A stretch of DNA of 64,000 bases, from contig CANXME010002667.1 in assembly GCA_948144175.1 (NCBI GenBank), positions 97,804-161,803 on the forward strand, in the 5' to 3' direction. The notes beneath the pieces are model-generated. The model was not told the DNA's origin and did no database searches. It saw only the letters and a list, made by a program, of their open reading frames with translations. Each line of letters begins with the position of its first letter. Within the stretch, counting starts at the first letter, position 1. The position numbers and the translations under genes are program-made. Positions 18,701-26,040 of the stretch are shown here, piece after piece. The stretch is from Closterium sp. NIES-65. Lineage: Eukaryota > Streptophyta > Zygnematophyceae > Desmidiales > Closteriaceae.

Positions 18701-21471
18701 AGCCGAGAGTGAGGAGAGGGAGGGTGGGTGGTGGTAGGCTAGAGAGAGCAGAATTTGTTTTTTGAGAATTCTCAAAGAACAGATGGTGGTAGGCGAGAGA
18801 GCAAGCTAGATTGCCTAGAGCTGCTCCACAGAGGACCCGGGAGGGAGGACAGGGAAGGGGGAGGTGAGAGGGATGGGAGAGGATGCATGGATGGGAGAGG
18901 ATGCACGGATGGGAATGGGGATGATGCTCTGGAGGTAGTACACACATCAAACCATCATACGCATCATACGCATCATACCCATCATACCCATCATACCCAT
19001 CATACCCATCATACGCATCATACCCATCATACGCATCATACCCATCATACGCATCATACCCATCATACGCATTATACCCATCATACCCATCATACCCATC
19101 ATACCCATCATACCCATCATACCCATCATACCCATCATACCCATCATACCCATCATACCCATCATGAGGGTTCTAGGTCCCCCCAACCACGGAATGGGAT
19201 GAGGCGGGTGGACAGGGAAGGAGCTTGAGATTAGAGTAACGTGGAGTGGAGTGAGGTGGAGTGGAGTGAGGTGGAGTGGGGCGGTGTGGGCTAGTCTGGG
19301 GTAGGAGCTTGAATCCGGGAGAATCAAAAGTGGAGTGGGGTGGAGTGGGGTGCAGTGGGCTGGACTGGGGTAGGAGCTTGAGATGAGAGAATCAAAAGTG
19401 TGAGTGGGATGGAGTGGGATGAGGTAAAATGGAGAGGATTGGAGTGGAGTGGAGAGGAGAGGAGAGGAGTGGAGAGGAGTGGGGAGGAGTGGGGAGGAGT
19501 GGGGAGGAGTGGGGAGGAGTGGGGAGGAGTGCAGCGCACCTGAAAGACCGCGAGGAGAGGCAGGAAGGCGAGCGAGGAGAGAGGCTGCACGGAGAGAGTA
19601 GAGGCGACTTTGGTCATCATGAAACACGGGATGAGCGCTTGGAAGGCCACCTGGAGGGGTGGAGATCGGTTGAGGGGGGTGAAGACATGAGTGAGACGGC
19701 GAGGGGCTGCACGGAGAGAGTAGAGGCGACTTTGGTCATCATGAAACACGGGATGAGCGCTTGGAAGGCCACCTGGAGGGGTGGAGAGCGGTTGAGGGGG
19801 GTGAAGACATGAGTGAGACGGCGAGGGGCTGCACGGAGAGAGTAGAGGCGACTTTGGTCATCATGAAACACGGGATGAGCGCTTGGAAGGCCACCTGGAG
19901 CGGTGGAGAACGGTTGAGGGGGGTGAAGAGGTGTTAAGGGGGTGAAGAGGAGTTGAGGGGGGTGAAGAGATGAGCAAGATGATGAGGGGCTGCACGGAGC
20001 GAGTAGAGGCAACCTTGGTGTTAAGGTGAGGAAGCAAGGGATGACTTTTGAGGCGCCTCAAAAGTCGACCTTGGTGGTGCGGACGCAAGGGATGAGCGCC
20101 TAGAAGGCAGGCGGGCGGTGGCATGAAATGGAAGGGCAGCAGAGTGAGCGGGGAGGAGGGGTGGCTGTGAGGAAAGGGTGAGGTGAGCCGTGGACGAAAG
20201 GGTAGGCCGAGAGAGGTCAAGAGCTAAGTCCGTACAGCTCCAGAAAAAGCACCTGAAAATGCACCTGAGAAAGCGCCTGTAGGAGCACCTATTGGGACAT
20301 CTACAGTGATTCGTGTACCAGGACGCACCATGCAGTTCACCTGAAAGCACCGAGCCAGACCAGCACTACATTTTACCTGCCTAGACACCTGAGACGCGCC
20401 TGACTATTAACCTGAACCACACCTTGATGGCACACTGAATACACTGAGCTCCACCCGGCAACACCTGAACCTCACGTGACGATACACCTGAACCATACCT
20501 GAAGATACACCTGAACCCCACATGACGATACACCTGAGCCGCACCTGACGATACACCTGAACCCCACCTGACTGAGAACCGAAGGCGTGGCTTCAGGAAG
20601 GACGTTGGCCTTCATTAGCCACACAATGAAGGCTGGGCGGAGGAGAATGGGAGGGGTGGGGGAAGGAGGGAGGGAGCATGGAGGTGGGGTGAGTGCGATC
20701 AGTAGTGGAAGGTGGTGGCTTTAGGAAGCACGTTGGCCACATGATGAAGGCTGTGGGGACGAACATGGAGAGGGGGAACACGATCAGTATTGCGACCAGA
20801 ATTGCGTCGAGAATTGCGTGCGATGAGAATTGCGACCAAAATAGCGACCAGAATTGCCAAGTGAGGGATCAGCACGAGGCAACATTTGGCGGCGACTCAC
20901 CGCACATGGCGAAGAGCTTGAACGAGGCTCCCAGGGATGCGCGCAGGACGGGCGTGTTCACGCCACACGCGGCAAGCAACGCTCCCACTGCTCCCGTCGC
21001 TGACGATGATGTCACTGCTGCTGCTCCTACCCCTGCCCCTGCCGTTCCCGCTGCTGCTGGCGCAGCCGCAATCCCCCCCGCCACCACTGCAGCTGCTGCA
21101 GCCGCAATGACGTGGCTACGGGCGCTAACTGACGGACGGCTAATCCTGTCTGCTGAAGTGGCGCTGACTGACGGACGCCTGACGGACGGGCCATTGGCGG
21201 AGGTGTCTTTGCAACGAAGCGCTCCCGCGTTCCCGAGAAACGAACGTCGGAATCTGCTATCCTTGCCGGCAGAGCGTTTTATTAGACGGCTGCTCCTGGG
21301 TGTGACGGCGAGACAACTCAGGCTGATTCTGATTGGTCGAGCGGAGACGGCGGAACAGGGAAGAATTCTCTTTGAGATTTCCTTTGTGGCGGAAGGGACA
21401 CGTGGCGAGGCGTGAATCACTGAACAGGGAGAAGATGTCCGAGTGCAGGTTCCCGGAAGCATCGGGAACAT
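9986..21471 (-). CDS. Auxin-efflux-carrier (PIN-LIKES/AEC) superfamily membrane transporter, ten exons
   Basis: Minus-strand exons are 21471–20901, 20632–20568, 19650–19540, 17549–17143, 16512–16296, 14197–14045, 13367–12855, 11811–11755, 10604–10500 and 10057–9986. All phases agree, giving 756 residues; donors are GT (GTCAGT after exon 8) and acceptors AG. The order of features fits the superfamily: ALIPCFMMTKVAST (like the family's FxPCLxFSKLA segment), AACAFGNSLTLPLVF (like GNSxxLPL), KKVLNPPIYG then VLAGLLIGATPLG, VCAVRLLLLPMLG, LIPQDPICALTLM, and AMPSAQNLVLMAQ (like the LPPAxN helix). A long Ala/Ser/Gly insert in exon 7 is probably a loop. The first ~110 residues are Ser/Arg-rich and acid-poor, hinting at an organellar transit peptide; the start at 21471 is uncertain (Met4 is an alternative). 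Substrate unknown. Motif matches are from memory; an alignment is lacking. Confidence 0.72.
10184..10499 (-). repeat. Intron 9: three acceptor-edge copies of exon 10 and one 115-bp-type segment
   Basis: Copies of the first ~45 nt of the terminal exon with their CAG (or AAG) acceptors start at 10228, 10342 and 10444. They read YAIxMLPITVWITV before diverging. From 10499 down to about 10445 the sequence is the intronic half of the 115-bp satellite unit, placing the satellite's origin at this exon–intron boundary. G/A-rich spacers (GAGAGGGGGAGAGG) fill the rest. Confidence 0.8.
10620..11754 (-). repeat. Intron 8: exon 9 acceptor-edge copies, GAGATGAGGA minisatellite, exon 8 donor-edge copies
   Basis: Decayed copies of the exon 9 acceptor edge lie at about 10676–10735, 10920–10960 and 11029–11075. 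Between them runs a 10-bp repeat, GAGATGAGGA (10758–10918, again 11165–11232). Toward exon 8, 11440–11754 holds donor-edge copies of exon 8 (ACTGACCATGAGAGT near 11669 and 11731) interleaved with palindromes with GCGC or AATT cores inside a GGGTGTGGGAGGGCGAG repeat. Confidence 0.75.
11440..11706. repeat. Palindrome cluster (GCGC and AATT cores)
   Basis: Perfect 18-bp palindromes TTTTGAGGCGCCTCAAAA stand at 11538–11555 and 11575–11592, with imperfect GCGC-core forms at 11445–11461 and 11501–11518. AATT-core forms (TTTTGAGAATTCTCAGAA and similar) lie at 11617–11634 and 11690–11706. Both core types share the same arms and the same G-rich spacer, so the cores have changed while symmetry was kept. 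Confidence 0.9.
11888..12854 (-). repeat. Intron 7: exon 8 and exon 7 edge copies in A/G-rich DNA
   Basis: Acceptor-edge copies of exon 8 start near 11945 and 12052; both run into a TTTTGAGTCGATTC palindrome relic and an in-frame TGA. From 12060 to 12670 the strand is purine-rich with imperfect GGGAGGGCGGGAAG repeats and no coding evidence. At 12690–12790 a second donor edge of exon 7 (PMLGTVAVT) carries a run of CTG triplets. Confidence 0.7.
12728..12770 (-). repeat. (CAG/CTG) triplet run in an exon 7 donor-edge copy
   Basis: About fourteen CAG triplets on the plus strand (CTG, leucine, on the coding strand) lie where the intact exon 7 at 12855 has only a few Leu codons before PMLGTVAVT. 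The expansion is therefore in the copy, not in the exon. Confidence 0.85.
13388..13812. repeat. Intron 6: GGGAA microsatellite with exon 7 acceptor-edge and exon 6 donor-edge copies
   Basis: A 5-bp GGGAA repeat occupies about 13388–13468. A truncated acceptor-side copy of exon 7 (CTTGGATCACCCTGTGTGGC on the minus strand) lies at about 13500–13557. Exon 6 donor-edge copies follow: a long one at 13736–13785 (minus: SPATAGILHGLME) and short ones reading TCACCTCCATGACGCATGCC near 13650 and 13689. Confidence 0.72.
13850..14044. repeat. Intron 6: two TCGA-core palindromes and short exon 6 donor-edge copies
   Basis: CTTTGAGTCGAATCAAAAG (one mismatch) at about 13859–13877 and a perfect TTTGAGTCGACTCAAA at 13904–13919 are each followed by GTCACTTTGTCC and GGATCTGCTC. 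Two short copies of CTCACCTCCATG (exon 6 end plus donor) lie at about 13944 and 13979. Confidence 0.7.
14300..14760 (-). repeat. Intron 5: exon 6 acceptor-edge copy and micro-copies of the exon 5 donor junction
   Basis: A decayed copy of the exon 6 start lies at 14302–14345. From about 14476 to 14750 the word ACCCCATAAATAG (minus CTATTTATGGGGT) recurs roughly ten times. It is the last codons of exon 5 (PPIYG) plus its GTGAG donor, reduced to about 15–20 bp. Confidence 0.65.
14810..14882 (+). tRNA. tRNA-Ala, anticodon CGC
   Basis: A complete 73-nt cloverleaf can be drawn. The acceptor stem 14810–14816 (GGGGGTG) pairs with 14875–14881 (CACCTCC) with one G·U. The D arm is GCTC/GAGC (14819–14834). 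The anticodon stem ATCGC/GCGAT (14836–14852) encloses loop TTCGCAT, giving anticodon CGC. The T arm is AGGGG/CCCCT with loop ATCGATA, and the discriminator base is A. There is no intron. A TTTTT run at 14901–14905 suits RNA polymerase III termination. It lies inside intron 5 of the transporter, on the opposite strand. A pseudogene is possible, but every stem is intact. Confidence 0.93.
14901..14905 (+). terminator. RNA polymerase III terminator for tRNA-Ala
   Basis: A run of five T lies 18 nt after the discriminator base of the tRNA. Confidence 0.6.
15092..15331. repeat. 44-bp array of six 20-bp palindromes, GCGC core
   Basis: Six perfect copies of CTTTTGAGGCGCCTCAAAAG start at 15092, 15136, 15180, 15224, 15268 and 15312 (period 44). 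The 24-bp spacers are near-identical and begin GCGCGTGCTACGGTGC. Confidence 0.95.
15442..15654. repeat. ACGT-core palindrome, 15-bp repeat and an 18-bp-stem hairpin
   Basis: CTTTTGAGACGTCTCAAAAG stands at 15442–15461. A 15-bp repeat TCTTCTGAGACCCTG runs six times (about 15480–15570). At 15602–15619 and 15637–15654 lies a perfect inverted repeat (TGAAATGAGAGTGTTTTT and its complement) around a 17-nt loop that contains half of an ACGT-core palindrome (ACGTCTC). Confidence 0.9.
15731..16142. repeat. 49-bp array of nine 20-bp palindromes, TCGA core
   Basis: Nine palindromes CTTTTGAGTCGACTCAAAAG start every 49 bp from 15731 to 16123; the last is cut short at its final base. Spacers (TCACCTTGTGTCCTCC onward) are near-identical. 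Arm sequence matches the 44-bp array 400 bp away, but the core and spacer differ completely. Confidence 0.95.
16143..16295 (-). repeat. Intron 5: donor-edge copy of exon 5
   Basis: The segment 16146–16230 repeats the end of exon 5 (FERAASRVMEMAKKVLN on the minus strand) with a GTGAG donor. It is followed by short CACCCCATAAATA repeats up to the true donor at 16295. Confidence 0.8.
16580..17142 (-). repeat. Intron 4: acceptor-edge copies of exon 5 and a donor-edge copy of exon 4
   Basis: Three copies of the exon 5 start (AFWTLGYSMF-like) end near 16592, 16750 and 16942. The second is bordered at 16721–16738 by an AATT-core palindrome. A donor-edge copy of exon 4 lies at 17043–17100, with a further decayed one near 17115. 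Confidence 0.75.
16878..17013. repeat. Perfect 58-bp inverted repeat with 20-nt loop
   Basis: Bases 16878–16935 and 16956–17013 are exact reverse complements over 58 bp, with a 20-nt spacer at 16936–16955. A transcript from either strand would fold into a long hairpin. Its inner part is derived from exon 5 acceptor-edge sequence. It could be a foldback duplication scar or a hairpin RNA precursor; no transcript evidence is available. Confidence 0.95.
17600..18860 (-). repeat. Intron 3: five acceptor-edge copies of exon 4 around a 22-bp minisatellite
   Basis: Copies of the exon 4 start (GKLACTIAYRR-like) lie near 17645–17690, 17790–17830, 18440–18490, 18570–18610 and 18780–18835, increasingly decayed. 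The rightmost (GNLACSLAYHH) is bordered by the AATT-core palindrome TTTGAGAATTCTCAAA at 18761–18776. None keeps both a full frame and a good acceptor, unlike the functional exon at 17549. Confidence 0.75.
17903..18364. repeat. 22-bp minisatellite (about 20 copies)
   Basis: The unit CATGCCAAGCCATACGGACA (plus two bases) repeats with almost no variation from about 17950 to 18362, with one interrupted unit before it. It lacks stops in most frames, so long open frames arise on both strands; these are artefacts. High identity suggests recent expansion. Confidence 0.93.
18949..19166. repeat. 9-bp minisatellite CATCATACC (about 24 copies)
   Basis: CATCATACC alternates with the variant CATCATACG. 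It would read His-His-Thr in one frame but lies inside intron 3 and on the strand opposite the gene. Confidence 0.92.
19583..20110 (-). repeat. Intron 2: 122-bp tandem copies of exon 3 acceptor edge
   Basis: Counting the exon itself, the exon 3 start (VAFQALIPCFMMTKVASTLS) occurs three times with an exact 122-bp period (acceptors at 19650, 19772, 19894). A fourth, decayed copy between 19987 and 20110 is split by a 24-bp perfect GCGC-core palindrome (20043–20066). Only the copy at 19650–19540 continues to SLAFLPLLAVFQ and a donor. Confidence 0.88.
20395..20567 (-). repeat. Intron 2: donor-edge micro-repeats of exon 2
   Basis: The word CACCTGAACCCCACCTGACG and variants repeat about six times. 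On the minus strand each resembles the exon 2 end with its donor (CAG then GTGGGGTTCAGGTG). Confidence 0.6.
20700..20750 (-). repeat. Intron 1: acceptor-edge copy of exon 2
   Basis: A CACAG acceptor and AFIMWPTCFLK-like sequence starts at 20750. It lacks the exon's continuation; the functional exon is at 20632–20568. Confidence 0.6.
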
Positions 21472-21831
21472 CGCGTAATGTAGCTCAATCAGCGTCGCTT
21501 CTCACCGAATCGAATCAAATCGAATAAATTTGTCAGATTCCGTTCTGTCGCTGCAAAGGGTAGCCTAAAGGGAAGTCGGATTGCAGGCCAGAAATCGAAA
21601 GTCGCGAGAAGGACGCGAATTGCGCGCAGCAATTCCAAATGTTCGCGTGTCGCGAACTCCTTTCGCTAACAGTCGCCAATGAATTGCGAAAACAATGGTT
21701 GTGCAGCGTAGTCTGGCGAATGTATGCCTCGAATGTACGACTTGCGATTTGCAGCGAAGTTTGACGAATGTTTATTCCGTGTTAAAGAGTTTGGCGAATG
21801 CTCTTCTGCGGCCGCCGATCGATCGAGCCGT
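21472..21831. other. Upstream region of the transporter; no clear element
   Basis: Short imperfect repeats of GGCGAATG and GACGAATG and words such as TTGCGA are visible. It probably contains the transporter promoter, but I cannot point to a specific site. Confidence 0.35.
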
Positions 21832-22019
21832 ACTACGACTTGCGCGTGTCACCACTCGCTGAGTCGCGGCAACGGGATGCCCAACAGCTAAATACGACGA
21901 CCGAACCGCGCAATAGAGCAGTTATGACGAAGGTGTAACCTACGGCATTCCGCGAAGGGAAACTGGGAGGAAGTGCACTCAACTCGGCTCGATAAGGCGA
22001 GGAGAACGCGAGCAACGAC
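21832..22019. repeat. 188-bp direct repeat, copy 1
   Basis: This block (ACTACGACTTGCGCG to GAGCAACGAC) is identical over 188 bp to 22862–23049, 1030 bp away. It lacks TG…CA ends, so it is not an obvious LTR. Identity without divergence suggests a recent duplication or gene conversion. Confidence 0.9.
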
Positions 22020-22861
22020 TGTTGAGCTGGCATTGACCCTGCAGAAGATGGTCGTCGCCTTCTGCAAGGGACGCGAAATTCTACCGAAGCGGAAATTCGC
22101 AGAGGACAGGGCGGAGCTCTGCACTGCAGCAGAAGTACTTCGCAGAAGCGGAAACCAAGTCCTGCTGCAGAGGAACGCGAGTCTGCAGAAGAGGGCGAAT
22201 CTGCAGAGCAGATCGTGGTACTGCAGAGGAAGGCGCGTCCGCAGAGTTTTCGGAGCTGCAGAAGAAGGCGCATCTGCAGAAACGAAATTCTGCAGAGGAT
22301 CACAATTTCGACCGGCGAACCCTTCCGACGCGAAAACGCGATCGTTTCGGAACTTTTGCGTGGGAATTTCGGAACATTGCGGACATTAAGAAATTGACCC
22401 CCAGAAACAGTGCGTGAACTTGGGGTATTCAATCTGGGGCCGAATTGAACCACCTGAGCAAACTGAACCTGGTGCACGTTTTCGTAACTAGGAAAACGTG
22501 CGTTACAAAAGCTGTTTAAAACAACCTGAACAGCTAAAACAACTACTTTTAGGTAGGTAAAAATTACCTACTAAGCACATGTTGTAATTTTCACCTGCCG
22601 ACGCTGAGTTGGCAAAGCGCAGCTAAAAGTAGTTATGTAAACGTTCTTGGGCGAACGTTCTCTGAATGGTTCATTGGTTGGGTAGCTTCTATTTCACCCC
22701 TTGTTTGTATTCTATCTTTCTACAATTCTAGTGATTTTTCTGTGTGTGCCAAAAATCAATGTCTTCAAGGACTTAGGCAAATTTCTCCTTGGTGAACAAC
22801 AAAGTTTGCGTGGCTACAGAGAAGCATTTCGTAGAGCTCCCGTTAGAGCAAAAATCTCTGC
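22020..22861. other. Unique segment between the 188-bp repeats: PstI-like word cluster and hairpins
   Basis: CTGCAG or CTGCAGA(A/G) occurs about ten times in 22115–22300. Several short inverted repeats follow: 10-bp arms GCACGTTTTC/GAAAACGTGC around 22474–22501, AACTACTTTTAG (22541–22552) with CTAAAAGTAGTT (22624–22635), and GTAGGTAA/TTACCTAC at 22553–22571. It turns AT-rich after 22660. No convincing gene. Confidence 0.6.
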
Positions 22862-23049
22862 ACTACGACTTGCGCGTGTCACCACTCGCTGAGTCGCGGC
22901 AACGGGATGCCCAACAGCTAAATACGACGACCGAACCGCGCAATAGAGCAGTTATGACGAAGGTGTAACCTACGGCATTCCGCGAAGGGAAACTGGGAGG
23001 AAGTGCACTCAACTCGGCTCGATAAGGCGAGGAGAACGCGAGCAACGAC
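22862..23049. repeat. 188-bp direct repeat, copy 2
   Basis: Identical to 21832–22019; the flanking base pairs differ on both sides. Together the copies bracket an 842-bp segment. Confidence 0.9.
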
Positions 23050-23799
23050 AGGGTAGAAAGTAGTAAATCACGCCATGAAGCTTCAGGCTGAAGGGACCAG
23101 GGCCCGTCAGAAGCACACAGCCGTTGCTTCAGGAGTGGTCGCGACGCGACAAGGGCTTGCCAGATTTCGTCTGGTGAAACAACAAATTATGTTCTGTCAA
23201 TAAATTGTGCTATGACTCGCAAGGGGCGCTGTTCTGCAGGCATGTGACCGAGGGGAGGCAAAAGATTTTGATGCACAATCGACCGCCCATTAGGCCCAGC
23301 TCAGCCAGAAGCAATTGATAAGAATCAGCGGTCCATTCCACGGTCACGGGCAACGGAACGGCCCACAATTCACGGGCCCACAACGAGCCACACATTCTCT
23401 TGACCGCGAGTACGTTACCCCAATTTTACCTCGCAAAACACGTAGAGCCCCGATATTTTGGGACTGTGGTTCAGGTGGAAACCCGAAGTTCAGGTGGGAA
23501 AGAGGCATCGCGACAAGTCTGAAGCAAGGCAAATGTGCGGTGCGGGAACGATAAGCGAAAGAAGAACCAAAATTACCAATCCTCACAATCATTGGAAGAA
23601 AAACGATATGTGACGACGCAGGTAACCTAGCAGTTCGCGTACAGTCGCCCCCCTAAACCGAAGAGGAGGCGAAGGATTTCGTTTCGCAACTCCAGCCTCG
23701 TGTTTCCGTATCATAACACTGTCAAGAGTAGAATTGTACACTTCAAAAACACATAGCTTCATACCCTATAACTCCTCAACAAGACAAAGAACAAAATTA
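23050..23799. other. Intergenic: no recognisable feature
   Basis: Only short open frames are present; I recognise no repeat or domain. Confidence 0.5.
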
Positions 23800-24025
23800 C
23801 AAGCAAAGGGCAGGAAGATTGGCAAGTCTGCTCGTGAAGAGAAGCATGGTGATTTGCCAACATTCCTGCCCAGATGCTTACTCCAAACTAAGATACTCTA
23901 GAACTTCTACCTCAAAAATCCCCAAACACCAGAAGTTGCCAGCCAACAGAACTCTTCCCCAGCTACTCTGTACCCAGCAAGAATCAGAATAGCAGCGTAA
24001 AGCCGCCAGCAGCACCGCCATCACA

Positions 24026-25130
24026 TCAAGCAGCGGCGGAGGGCAGTTTGACGCCCATGAGCTGGCCGCCCCACGCCACACCCCCCGCAGTGGCAGTGGC
24101 CAGCACGGCATACCCACTCACAGTCGCGTTCATCCCGCCATCCCCCATCATCCCCCCCGCACCCCCAGCGCCTGAGGGACTAGCTGCAGGCGGCTGCGGC
24201 GCCCCCTGCTTCGCACCAGTGACGCGGCCCGCTGCGCGCATCAGCAGCTCCCTCCCCATGCGCCTGCTCCCCTGTCCGCTGCGCGCTCCCCCCGCGCCGC
24301 TTCCGCCTCCGCTGCCTTTGCCGCGGCCGCCGCCTCGCGTCGCTGGCAGCGTCGCGTTGGGGAGGAGCGCGAGGAGCGCGTCGACGGTGGCGGCGTCCGC
24401 GTTCTCGAGGAACGCGTCGAGCCGCGCTTCCGCGTGCAGCAGCCACCAGCCGTCGCGCAGCTGCCAGTCGGACGCCGCCAGCGGAAGCGCGAGGATCGCG
24501 GCGGCGGAGGCGGAGGAGTCGCAGACGGCGCCCTTCACGATCGCGAGGGAGTCGGGCGGCCCGCCCGTGGCTCCCACCAGGAGCGCGTCTACCGCCAGGT
24601 TGTAATTGCCGCTCGCGTTCCTGGCGGAGGGGGAAGTGGGGAAGCGGGGGGGAAGCGTGGCGGAAGGGTGAAAAGTGGGGGGAGGGATGTGAGTGAAAGG
24701 AGGAACGATGGTAACGCGTCCCTGGCTGAAGTGAAAGAAATGAATGCGGCGCAACATCTGCGACGCCGAAGGTAAATTGACAGTGAGAATGCGCGGCGAC
24801 AATTATAGCCACACGAATATTAGGGTTTCGTTGGCAAAGTCCCGAAGCTCACTTGAAGATGGCGAGGTGAAAGCGGCCGTCGAGAAACGTTGGGTCCGCG
24901 GAGCAGTTAGCCAATCGCGCGTTAACGTCCGCCGTCAGATTTCCGACTACCGTCAGATTGAACGGAGGACCGTGCGGACCAGCCTGTCCGCCAGACCCGC
25001 CAGGTCCTCCGCGCCCCCCTCCTGGCTGCTGGCCTCCGGGAGGGCCTCCGCCAGGCGGAACACGCTGCGCATCCACGGAGGTCGCAATGAGGAGCGCAAT
25101 GCAGACGATAAAAAGACTCCTGACTGCCAT
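24026..25130 (-). CDS. Secreted, proline/glycine-rich N-glycosylated protein, copy 2 (two exons)
   Basis: Minus-strand exons 25130–24853 and 24620–24026 are joined across a 232-bp intron (GTGAGC…CAG), giving 290 residues. The ATG starts a signal peptide (FIVCIALLIATSVDA then Q). The PGG-rich segment is shorter than in copy 1 (7815–8897), but the sequon-bearing domain, WWLLHAEARLDAFL and the C-terminal GGQLMGVKLPSAAA are conserved. Intron position and phase are the same while intron length differs (232 versus 171 bp). The family is unknown to me. The copy lacks the last-exon duplication and triplet run that follow copy 1. Preservation of both frames and all six sequons suggests both copies are under purifying selection. 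Confidence 0.82.
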
Positions 25131-25620
25131 GGTTTTCAGAATCGGGTAGTAATTTGGTTTCTGAAGAGACGAGAATGAACTAGGTTGGATGCAAGGGGGA
25201 AGGCAGAGGAAAGTTTGAGTTGGGAAGAGATTGAACATTGGGAGCAATTTATGTGCAGCAGCCATCTCACATTCCTCGAGTCGGGGAGGGGGTTGACTGG
25301 CGAGAGAAAGATTCCCGAGACGCGAGGTGACTGGTCAACAAGGACTGCAAAGGGAAATGTTTCGCGGTTCGTGTCATGATGACGTCTGGTCTGATAACAT
25401 TTTCGTGGTTTGGGGTGGCGTGTCTGGTTTGGTTTGGGCTTGGTAGTCAGAGCTTTGCCACTCGGTTATGTGACGAACCGGATTTCTAGCAGGTTAGGTC
25501 TGGTATGAAAAGACATACCGACAAGGCGTTGAAATTCTGCGACGGGATTCGAGGTGGGTCAACGAGAACCAAACCAGCCAAGGTCTGTACTAGAACTGCA
25601 GTCAGCGGGTGTGCGTTGCG
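25131..25620 (-). promoter_or_regulatory. Upstream region of secreted-protein gene 2, conserved with gene 1
   Basis: Reverse-complement patches match 7345–7814 (for example CACCCGCTGACTGCA at about 25598–25612 and CTCGCGTCTCGGGAAT at about 25313–25328). This is the likely promoter and leader; core elements are not assignable. Confidence 0.5.
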
Positions 25621-25992
25621 ATAAGGCTGTACGATTATTCCTGATTGTTACGAGTGCAATTGAGTGAATGAGCTAGAATTGCACTATCGAAGAAAGAGTA
25701 CAAATGAGCGAAGGCATGCGCGAAGAATATATAGCGAAACTACAGTGGTAACGGTAATGGACTGTGGTTGTCGCGTGACGGGCCTGGGACTGAGGTTTGG
25801 GAAAGTGTCGAAGTGGAGGCCCGGAGCGCGGGTTACCAGCCGAGCCGTGAGGTTGGGATGCGATGTGCGAAAATGGCGGGCTGGTTGTCGAGGCGAGGAT
25901 CGCGAGTGGTAACGGTGCTGACTGTGGTGCTACAGTGATGTACGCGTTGAGCAGGGATGCGAAGTAAGGAAAAGCGATTTTCCTTACACTAC

Positions 25993-26026
<34 letters not shown>

Positions 26027-26040
26027 TAAGGAGGTCCTCC

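Noticed and set aside
18755-19228. Histidine-rich protein (His-His-Thr repeats)
   Set aside because: It arises from the CATCATACC minisatellite inside intron 3, on the strand opposite the gene.
20869-21471. Independent 200-residue gene of its own
   Set aside because: Its last 30 residues continue in phase into exon 2 across a GTGAGT donor, so it is better explained as exon 1 of the transporter.
21832-23049. Solo LTR retrotransposon with 188-bp LTRs
   Set aside because: The repeats lack TG…CA ends, no PBS or polypurine tract adjoins them, and no target duplication is visible. Kept only as a direct repeat.
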